Part shown: in pieces, positions 1 through 8,300 of the stretch
Numbering within the stretch: position 1 is the stretch's first letter
How the letters are laid out: the number at the start of each line of letters is the position of its first letter
NCBI GenBank assembly: GCA_003118195.1
Contig: BEXV01000225.1
Span: 90,308-102,362, forward strand
Length of the DNA: 12,055 nt
Origin: Hemicentrotus pulcherrimus
Taxonomy: Eukaryota > Echinodermata > Echinoidea > Camarodonta > Strongylocentrotidae
Reading direction: 5' to 3'
Position numbers and translations under genes: made by a program
The notes under the pieces: generated by a model
What the model saw: only the letters and a program-made list of their open reading frames with translations
Told to the model about the DNA's origin: nothing
The model's database searches: none

Positions 1-34
<34 letters not shown>
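1..34. repeat. (GA)n microsatellite
   Basis: About 17 GA units from the left edge, probably continuing outside the window. Confidence 0.97.
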
Positions 35-37
<3 letters not shown>

Positions 38-404
38 TTCTCTCTGTCTATTACGCAAAGGAAAAAACAAAAAAGTACAATGAAACATTGCTTGAAACTC
101 AAACAGACAGCGAATTGACACAATTCTTCAAGGCAGTCTCATAAGAAAAAATGCCATTCTTTTTTCATTTGCATTACTTGGTCTTGTTTACATGAGCCCA
201 AATTCTATCCTACTAAACGTATATTTTGTGTGTATGTATGAATGGGGTGGCATTATCAGCGGAGGAAACAATGAAGAGTAAACAATGCTTACATCACAGA
301 ACAGGGCAGCTATAAAACCATAAACCTTTAAAAGAAGCTAGAATATGTCCTTGTGATGTTTTTAAACTCCATCCACAGCACAATGACAAATGTCAATGAC
401 TTGA

Positions 405-560
405 TATAATAATAATAGTAATCTGGATTTATATAGCGCTTCATACGGACTACCGTCTCTAAGCACTTTGCAGATATTATTACCCTGGTCATGGGATTCA
501 TTCAGGCACAATGTGCACCATCTCCACTCCCTGGGGAGTCTTCCTACCCTGTTATGTTAC
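405..560 (-). mobile_element. Retroelement-like 3' tail (GCGCTATATAAATCC plus ATT repeat)
   Basis: On the minus strand the order is CATGACCAGGGTAATAATAT, CAAAGTGCTTAGAGACGG, GAAGCGCTATATAAATCC, then ATTACTATTATTATTAT. The GCGCTATATAAAT motif followed by an ATT microsatellite is the end structure of many LINEs and SINEs in marine invertebrates and resembles the LINE tail at 2540-2593. The 5' limit is not clear; it may extend to about 660. An open frame at 468-674 on the plus strand lies inside it and is not a gene. Confidence 0.6.
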
Positions 561-566
561 CTGTTG

Positions 567-625
567 AGAGCCAGAAGGGCATTGATTCTATGCAAAAGAA
601 TATGTGTGAATGCCCTTTTGGCTCT
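567..625. repeat. Inverted repeat able to form a 17-bp hairpin
   Basis: AGAGCCAGAAGGGCATT (567-583) and AATGCCCTTTTGGCTCT (609-625) pair over 17 positions with a single G-T wobble. The 25-nt loop holds further complementary ATTCT and AGAAT. It is AT-poor compared with its surroundings. Confidence 0.88.
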
Positions 626-826
626 AAACATGGTTATTTCAACAAACGGTCTTGACTGGATAATCTCTCTTTGATTAGAAAGAAAATAAAAAATCTGAAA
701 AAGCAGTATAGGCTTCATGTGACATAGCAGTCTTTACACTACGCTTCACTTTCCCCAAAGAAATGTCAATATGATAATAAACACACAGCAGAGATAGAGT
801 AGATCACTGCCCAAAATGAATAAAGA

Positions 827-832
827 TTTATT
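827..832 (-). promoter_or_regulatory. COPB2: Candidate distal poly(A) signal AATAAA
   Basis: The hexamer is followed about 35 nt later on the minus strand by a GT-rich segment (TGCTGTGTGTTTATT, around 776-790), a good downstream element. It would define the long 3' UTR form. Confidence 0.45.
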
Positions 833-1017
833 AATAAATACTTAGCGTGTTTGCTTAGCTCTTGATGTAAGTAGGCTAGAAATAAGACATTCTTGTACCG
901 TAATCAAGACTCTGCTAAAACATAGCTGAAAACAAAATGGCTAGGTTTGCTCTAGTTAGAACAAAAAGGGGGAAAAAATACTGAGCTTATCTGACACCAT
1001 TAACTTTAATTCTACAC

Positions 1018-1023
1018 TTTATT
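1018..1023 (-). promoter_or_regulatory. COPB2: Candidate middle poly(A) signal AATAAA
   Basis: A perfect hexamer (CCAATAAAGTG on minus) with no obvious GT-rich element close downstream. It is weaker as a candidate than those at 1768 and 827. Confidence 0.25.
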
Positions 1024-1767
1024 GGAATTGGAATTCATACTTTCAAGAAGTTCATAATCTCCTCTTCACTTAACCAGTGAATGACAAAAATATAAAAAGC
1101 AAATAAATCCATGATAAATTCATTTTGCAGATAATTCCACGTTAATCTAAATCTTCTGTGACACATTCTCATTAAATATAATTTGAATGACATAACATCA
1201 GGAGTGCTATTGTATATTTACAATTTAACAATAATGTGACATATATATGGAGAACTGCCTACACACACAATGCTTTGAATAAATACCAGTCACGATCTAT
1301 ACTTTCATAAGACACATGTTATAGGTACGAGTGGACAGCTATGACATCAAACGTAGTATCGGATAAATTCAAACTCACAAGACACACCTCTACGACACCT
1401 TTGATCTTATCTTGAAATATTTAAGGAATGACTTCTTTACTTGGCATTAATCATCTATGAGCTATCACTACAGAGTTGAGGCTACGGCCTTGTCCACTGT
1501 ATTATCCAGAATCTAACTGTTAACAGACAAGAAATAAGTTCAACTCTTTTAACCCTTAGACTGCTAAATTCTCTCAATCATAACGGCTTCATACAGGAAC
1601 CCACACGGTTCCCACAGGCTCTGGGTTAACTCCAGTGGTTTTTAACCCACTTTTTGGAAGGATTAACCACCAATACATTGAAGTCATATTGTGATCAGTT
1701 GGAAAAATATGTTTGGTCACTACACTGCGGTATCATCATTCATACCAAAAGCAAAAGCAGGATATTG

Positions 1768-1773
1768 TTTATT
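1768..1773 (-). promoter_or_regulatory. COPB2: Candidate proximal poly(A) signal AATAAA
   Basis: It lies about 340 nt after the stop and is followed on the minus strand by a T-rich stretch (GCTTTTGCTTTTGG) suitable as a downstream element. It would give a 3' UTR of about 360 nt. Confidence 0.45.
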
Positions 1774-2111
1774 TTTTAAAGCAATAAAACTGTTTCACAA
1801 TAGTGGTTTAATAACATATTAAAATTTTGCATACTTTTAAAACAAAGCTTGTTCTTGACCAATGCTTGCCCCACACAGCAACAAGTAATGTACGCAGACT
1901 GGATTCAAATTATTATAGTTCATTCATTAATAAAAGGTGAATGGAATAACTCATCACAAAGTCCCAAGGAAAGAAACATCCATAAATTTGAATATGAAAG
2001 TAAACCAGTCTTTCTAATCCCCGTTTCGACAGTACCCTGCTTAGGACTCTATTCAAAGCATTGGTGCATTCAATGGTCCCACTGCGGCATCTATGGAAAT
2101 GTTTGGGGCAT

Positions 2112-2345
2112 CTAATCATCTAATAAATCCTCATCCAGGTCCACTCCCGACGTATCAACATTGTCATCGATGTCTAAGTTGTCAAAGTCAAAGTCGAGAT
2201 CGTCTGTGTCTGTCCTGGGACGCTCTCCAGCTGGAGGCGACTCCTTAGTGGCTCCTGAAGGAGGAGCTGCAGGAGTCTTCTCTGGAGAAGCTGTCTCAGG
2301 CTCCTGCATGGGTTCCTGCTCCTGCATAGGGTCCTGATCCTGCGT
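2112..2345 (-). CDS. COPB2: COPB2 exon L (last coding exon, acidic tail and stop)
   Basis: This is 234 bp of coding sequence including the TAG stop (2112-2114), residues 485-561. It starts [20 protein letters not shown], passes through a Pro/Ala/Glu-rich linker, and ends in Asp-rich [15 protein letters not shown] and [11 protein letters not shown]. Vertebrate beta'-COP ends in the same kind of tail (DINLDEDILDD). A small Gln/Glu/Pro/Met repeat near its start arises from a CTCCTGCAT-type DNA repeat. The acceptor is TCCTAG|A. Confidence 0.96.
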   Translation of the reverse strand, partial: TQDQDPMQEQEPMQEPETASPEKTPAAPPSGATKESPPAGERPRTDTDDLDFDFDNLDIDDNVDTSGVDLDEDLLDD

Positions 2346-5300
2346 CTAGGAGAAAAACAGATCAATAAAAAAGTTTTGCATTTAGGATTGTGCATCTGTG
2401 ATGAATGTNCTTTGCGTGCCCTACTCTTTGGAACAGCCTTCCTGAAGCCATACAAAATTGTATTACTACCGATTCTTTTAAAACTCATGTAAAAACTTTT
2501 TTGTTTACTCGTTAATTGCTATTTTGTAAATGCGCCTCGAGCACTCCACAGAGTGGATTTGGCGCTATATAAGTTACATAATTATTATTATAAAACAAAA
2601 TGCTAAGAAACCCATTGCCTTCCCCTCTCCGCAAACCAAAAAAAAAAAAACTATACTGAAATTCAGAATTGAACCAGTAATATTTTGGTAACAATGCCAA
2701 ACCTAATCCATATCGACTCAAAACTAACTGACTAATATATTTCTTTTTGTTCGGTTTGTCGTCAGAGTTATAGTTGTGACCGGAGTATTCAAAAAGAGTA
2801 GTCATTCAAATCTTAAAATTTGGAAGAAATGTCTCAAGTTCGTCTGAGCATGGATCTATCTAGAATTGCTTGACAAAACATATTAGCAGCATTATTGTTT
2901 TCATGTGTGACAAAGGGAGACACCCCTCGTTGTCTTTCTTCCATCTTAGAACATTGTCCAAATAATCTACAGATTCTGATTTTATACTTATTGATTTTGT
3001 GTTAAAGCCCAAATGTTAAAATCGAATGCATCTTTCAGTGGCATAGCTACTAGATCACGAGAACAGAATAACTACAAAGGCCTTTGATTTTTGTATGTGA
3101 TGGATAAATCAGGAAAAAACTTCAACAGTGACACTGTGTGAGTAGTCTTATGTCCTCATGGCTAGAGTGAAAGCCATTCTCCTGACGACGGACAGAGCAC
3201 ACTGTCCAAAGAGTCAAGGACATCTCTTTCTTCGAGAGACCTACAAGTCCTTTAAAAAACTATACCATGAAAGAATTAGGCAACAATTTTTTAACATCTC
3301 TCTAAGAACGAATATCCTAGGGTTAACACATGGTGTACCTGTTTTCCTGACTTATCTACCTCACAATGCAAACCTATAAAGAACATTTGATCTGATGGAT
3401 GGATGACGCAACTGATGGGCACTTACCACAGAGAAAGCTCCACTACCAATGGCATGTTCCATCTCCTCCATCACATCCCGATCACTAGTACTCTGTCAAA
3501 GAAAGAGAGGAATGATAGATGACACACTTGTTATATTCCATAAGATTATTACACTTTCTGTATTATAATCTGAAATGCTTAGAAATATCATAACTTATAC
3601 AACATCATTACAATAAAACACATTAAAATATTAGGTATCTTTATAGCGCCATGTAATGTGCTCAATGTGCTCCAATATTGCTCTGGCTATGCTTCTAATT
3701 TATGGTGCTCACAGTAATTAAAAAATTCCTTCCTAACAGTAACAATATAAACATGGGTGGAGAGTGGCAATGGAGACTTGTGCTGTGCCATGGACCATGC
3801 AAATATTAAACCTTGTTATATCAAGCATCTCATTATATCACAGCTCATTGTAATGAATTTCCAATGTAAATACACTAAGTGTTAAATTTGTAGGATTGTA
3901 GGACTTACAATCAACTTGGATCCGTCTAAACTTTTTTAAAAGAAGGTGCCAGGGAGCTGGCCAGAACCCTGGGTAGGACTACTTACAGGTACCGCAGGGT
4001 ATTTGTTGGCAGGGATGGTGGTGCGACGAGACTTGAGGAACTGTTCAGCCTGTGCGGTCTGTTTGAGTCCTTGGAAGAGATTCTCATACTGGGTAGGGTC
4101 TGCTAGAGCATCAGCAGCCTTAGCATTCACCTTCTTGAGGCTCTCCTTCCATGCCTGGACAACTCTGTCATGACAAAAGGAAGATGAGTAAAGAGAATTG
4201 AAGGGTGAACATGCGAAGTATTATTCTGTGTTTCTTTCTTCACAATTACTTGTGGACTGTTCAGAGGTAAGTACATTGACTCTCCTTCTATGCCTGGACA
4301 ACCCTGTATGACAGGAAGTACCAAAAACAATAATCAACAGTGATCTATTTGAAATCACAAATAAGTATTAAAGATTAGCTTGAGTTCTGGTAATGATGAT
4401 AACAAAATCAATTCTAACAGCATCCAACAAAACTTACACTGAATGTTCAAGATTACAAATAACTGACATGCGACAAGCGATTTTAGTAGGAAATGTGTAG
4501 GGGCCGGGTAAGCATGGAAAGATAATATACGAAAATCTAGGTAAGTAGGCCTGACACCATGTATTTAACACAAGTCACTATGTGCAAATGAGAGTTGTGG
4601 TTTTTATTGAAGATGATTCCCATCAAGGTTTTTGTGAGGTTGTTTTTATTTTACTGGGTCAAACAATCAATCTACTGCAGGACAAACAACCCAGAATGAA
4701 TTATAGCCATGTTCTCTCGGCATAAAAGAGCTCAAGATTAGCTTAAAGATTATTGAGTACTCTATCTCATGCTATGGTATTTTTTTGTAAAGTATGTAAT
4801 CCATTCATAACTTGAGTGTTGTGGAAATTTATTAGACAATGAAAATACACCCTACAAGTGATATAATTAATGATATCCTGTTATGAAATAATTCTATTGT
4901 CAATGTACACTGTAATATCAAATTAGGAAATCTAAAATATTTTATTTATTCTCTCTTACTTCCATTCATCCATCTACTCAAGTAACAGCAATGCTAATAG
5001 GAACAGGGATCACATGATAACAAAAAAAAATATTTCTTTTATTATCAATATTGTTTTTGAGAATGGTAATACAATGATATCAAAATATAATAGCAAGATG
5101 AGGTCTTCTATTAAAAGGCAAGGCTTTACATGCAACTACATTTCGCTAAAGCCAGGATAATAATAATAGAACGGTAGGAGTGGCAATGTGCCAGACATGC
5201 ATGCTATGCAGGAATCTACTAGCAGTATTATTATCATTAAGTTTGATTTGATTTGATTTGAATTTATTTCCTTATAAAAAGAAGTGCAATAATAAAAACA

Positions 5301-8300
5301 TATGTACACATACTATAAAAAATAAAAGGTTGGGAGGCCCTACTCAGCATCCACCACATGGCGGTGCTGTTCCACCAAGGGGACCAGAATCAGTAGTTGC
5401 TAGTGAGTCATAAACTAGTCAAGGTCATTACTTACTCTGATATCTTGCTAGGAAGGTATGTTCTTGCAAAGAAGGCTGCTTCGGGGAAACGTCCTGACCG
5501 GCAAAGAAGCTCCAAACACTTCTCGATCCTTAGGTTAAAAAAACAAAAAGTAAAAATTTCAACATAAAAACGACACTTGATTCATAATAAAAGTAACAAA
5601 GTATGGTTCATCCTTGATCAAGGCCATTGAGGACGTTATCATGGAAGCTTGGCTAGAGCCAGGGTATCAATTACTAAAAAAATTTGAAACGCATCAAGTC
5701 ATTGATGCAGTATGCACTTTGCAACACATATTTTGATAATTAACACGTTTGACCATTACTCCTCAACATGTGCTCTCTCTACAACATAACTACAATTTTA
5801 AAAAATCATACAGTTTTAAATCATTGTGAGGCATATTACCCGCTGAAAGCCCAAATTGCATGAACTCATAACTTTACACAATGTTGATGCCTTTCGGGCT
5901 CACAATGGACAATTTGACATAATACAGTGAAACCTGTCTATAAAGACCACCCAAGGGAAACAAGAAAAGTAGTCTCTTTTTAGACAGGTGGTAACTAAAG
6001 CAGGTTTGACTGTACTCCCAACAGACATAATTCCATGTACTTACTCTCCCCTGATGAAGTAGCCAACGAAAGCAACATTGTTCTTATCGTTCTCCGCCGC
6101 AGTGGATGCCAGCTTTTCCACCATGGTAGCATTGCCGGAGCAGCTAGCCAGGAGGAGGAGTCCTCCATAGTCCTGTGCCTTGTGGAGACACTCCTGGGCT
6201 AGTTCAAACTCGGATTTGGTGGTGGCAAGCTCTGCTAGCTGCTTCCACTTCTGTTCAGACTATAGGGTGTGTAGGAAAAAAAAGGGAAAGGTGCTTGTCA
6301 TGGTCATATATGCAATGCTTGATTGATCCTGAAACAGTCTAACTGATGGTATTATTATGATTATGTATATTAATATTCATCAACATCCCTATTTCTGAAT
6401 TGATCATTAAAATCATTATCATGATCACTACTAACTTAAAATCTTTACCATTGCTGCTACCATCATCAGTGTCCCTTTATCATCACCATCATCATCATCA
6501 TCATCATCATCATCACCACCATCATTATGTTCATCAGCATCATCATCATTATCACCGTCGTCATCATCATCACCACTATCACAATCGTCAATACTTCATC
6601 AGCATCATCATAACCATCATCATCATCACTGTCATCACTATCATCATCGTCATCAACACTGTCACCATCATCCTTAACATCACGACCACCCTCATCACAT
6701 AATCATCATCATCACCATCATCATCATTACTATTACCACCACCAATCATCAATCTCAATCTCAATTTAATCTCTAAGAAGTCTTTGATTCTCTACCTACC
6801 TCTGACTCTACAGCCAAACTGTAAGCCGTCTTCAGTTCACCAAGCTGAAGGGCAAGGTCAAACTTGTGCTCTGTATCACATGATACGGCAAAGGCCTGAG
6901 ACTTGAAGCCCTGTCAAAAAAAAATAAAACATCAATGAATATTAGACAAATACATACATTTGAAGATTGAATATCATCAGAAGTACATAAGAAGCCCTAT
7001 CAGAATAACAACATCAATGAATGTTAGACAAAGACAAATACATACATTTGAATGATGATGCATAGCACATATATGGTTAATGAACAAGAAAGATAAGAAT
7101 AAATGTAACTAATCAACGATTCTATCTAATTTCATAATAGATATATATATATATATTTAAAAATTGTCCATATTGTTTCCCTTACGGATACAGAAAATAA
7201 ACCTAATGAAGATTCGAGGGAATTTCTTTCACATCGAAACATATGTGAGCTGAAAAGCAATTTATTAGCCATCAAAGAGCTCAATCTTGTCTTCAAACGG
7301 AAGAAGGAGAAATGAGGGAGAAGATGACAATTTCAGGGAAACTTACTCAGGGAGACTTACCTGTTTTTCTAGGAAGTGAGCCACCCTTGTCCGATGTTCC
7401 CTAGGTACCGTTGGAAGGACCTTGTCGGCTGTGTTGAAGTCTCGTCGCATGACGGCGGTCTGGTACTCCAGTACAGAAAGAAGGAGAGAGAAGCTGACTA
7501 CATTGAGCTCCTTGTCTCCGAGGTAGAGACGGTTGTCCTTGGCGATGTATCCTAACAGGTACATGGTCCTGCAAAGTTAACGATGACAAAATGGATAAAG
7601 TGAACATACTTTCAATTAGGTTACATGACAAATGCTCCTACAATTGCTTCGCGGTCAGTTTCCTAAGCTTACCATATTCTAACACAAACCTGGTAGAATA
7701 GCTGGATGGTAAGGAATGTCTAAGTAGAGGCAGCAGACCATGAAGTATACCAGTACATGGTTTTCCTATACTAAACAAACAATCTAGGAAGATATTGCAA
7801 ATACAAATATATTTGTGAAGGCTACTTTTTAGTAAACCATTTTGTATACAGATTACAAGCATTACAACCCATACACAAAAACATAATTCAGGGGTACTTC
7901 TTTTCTCATTTGGTAAAACACCCTCAGCCATCATCAACTTTTTGCTGAAAAAAATCATGCAGGGGACCGATGGCTGAATGGTAGAGCAGTGGTCTCATAA
8001 CCAGGACGTCCCGGGTTCGATACCAAGTTGATGCACTAGTAATCATTGGAAAGGCATTAATCCTCATTTCCAAGTCCCTCAGAGAGGACTCAAGGCTGTT
8101 GGCCCCTTGGTTGCTTACTTACAAGCACACACATGCTGTCTTAGCAGTCAGGTAATAAAAATAAAAAAACATGAATGAAGTAAAGAGCATAACCTACCTG
8201 TCCAGATGAGAGATGGTCACGATTTCTCCACCCACATAGTAGTTGAGTCTGTTCACAGAGTTGGTATAGATGAAGCAATCACCAACCCAACAGCCTGTCT

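Larger units (their letters stand above)
1..826. other. Region beyond the COPB2 3' end, no gene seen
   Basis: It holds the GA microsatellite, the retroelement-like tail and the hairpin. The rest (about 34-400 and 630-826) is AT-rich sequence in which I recognise nothing. Confidence 0.75.
827..2111 (-). other. COPB2: Probable COPB2 3' UTR (up to about 1.3 kb)
   Basis: No coding exon or further gene is seen after the stop. The stretch is AT-rich and holds three AATAAA signals on the minus strand (1768-1773, 1018-1023, 827-832), so the UTR length is uncertain. A Pumilio-type TGTAAATA occurs at 1215-1222 on the minus strand, though an 8-mer can arise by chance. Open frames at 1849-2119 on either strand show no recognisable protein. 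Confidence 0.55.
4165..5435 (-). other. Intron I/J (1271 bp, phase 2), longest intron in the window
   Basis: It holds a copied exon J acceptor (4277-4316) and a repeat beginning with (TTTGA)n near 5234. The rest, about 4330-5230, is AT-rich with poly-A/T tracts and scattered ATT runs but no gene or RNA that I recognise. The acceptor is GTCATGACAG. Confidence 0.88.
6911..7360 (-). other. Intron F/G (450 bp, phase 0), with duplicated sites at both ends
   Basis: A 14-bp donor duplication sits at its 5' end and an 86-bp acceptor-region duplication at its 3' end. In between is AT-rich sequence with an (AT)n run at 7141-7156. No gene is visible. Confidence 0.88.

Noticed and set aside
468..674. 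68-codon plus-strand frame
   Set aside because: It lies in the retroelement-like tail and hairpin region and shows no conserved protein.
2174..2488. 104-codon minus-strand frame overlapping exon L
   Set aside because: A shadow frame of the real last exon, running into the antisense LINE and across an N.
3158..3379. 73-codon plus-strand open frame in intron K/L
   Set aside because: No recognisable domain, no flanking gene signals, and antisense within the COPB2 intron.
3902..3912. Second GTAAGT followed by CCTAC, 79 bp past the exon J donor
   Set aside because: Only the donor consensus and five following bases match; the exon side does not.
6400..6702. Plus-strand open frame with a long poly-His run
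   Set aside because: It is the CAT trinucleotide repeat read in one frame, inside a COPB2 intron, with no conserved sequence.
7638..7958. 106-codon open frame on the minus strand in intron E/F
   Set aside because: No domain or codon bias; AT-rich and bounded by ordinary intron sequence. It contains ACCATGTAC, which recalls the exon F start (ACCATGTACC), but the flanks do not align well enough to call another junction copy.
7961..8030. A genuine tRNA-Met gene
   Set aside because: The anticodon stem is mismatched, no acceptor stem closes, and the sequence continues into a SINE body with an A-rich tail.
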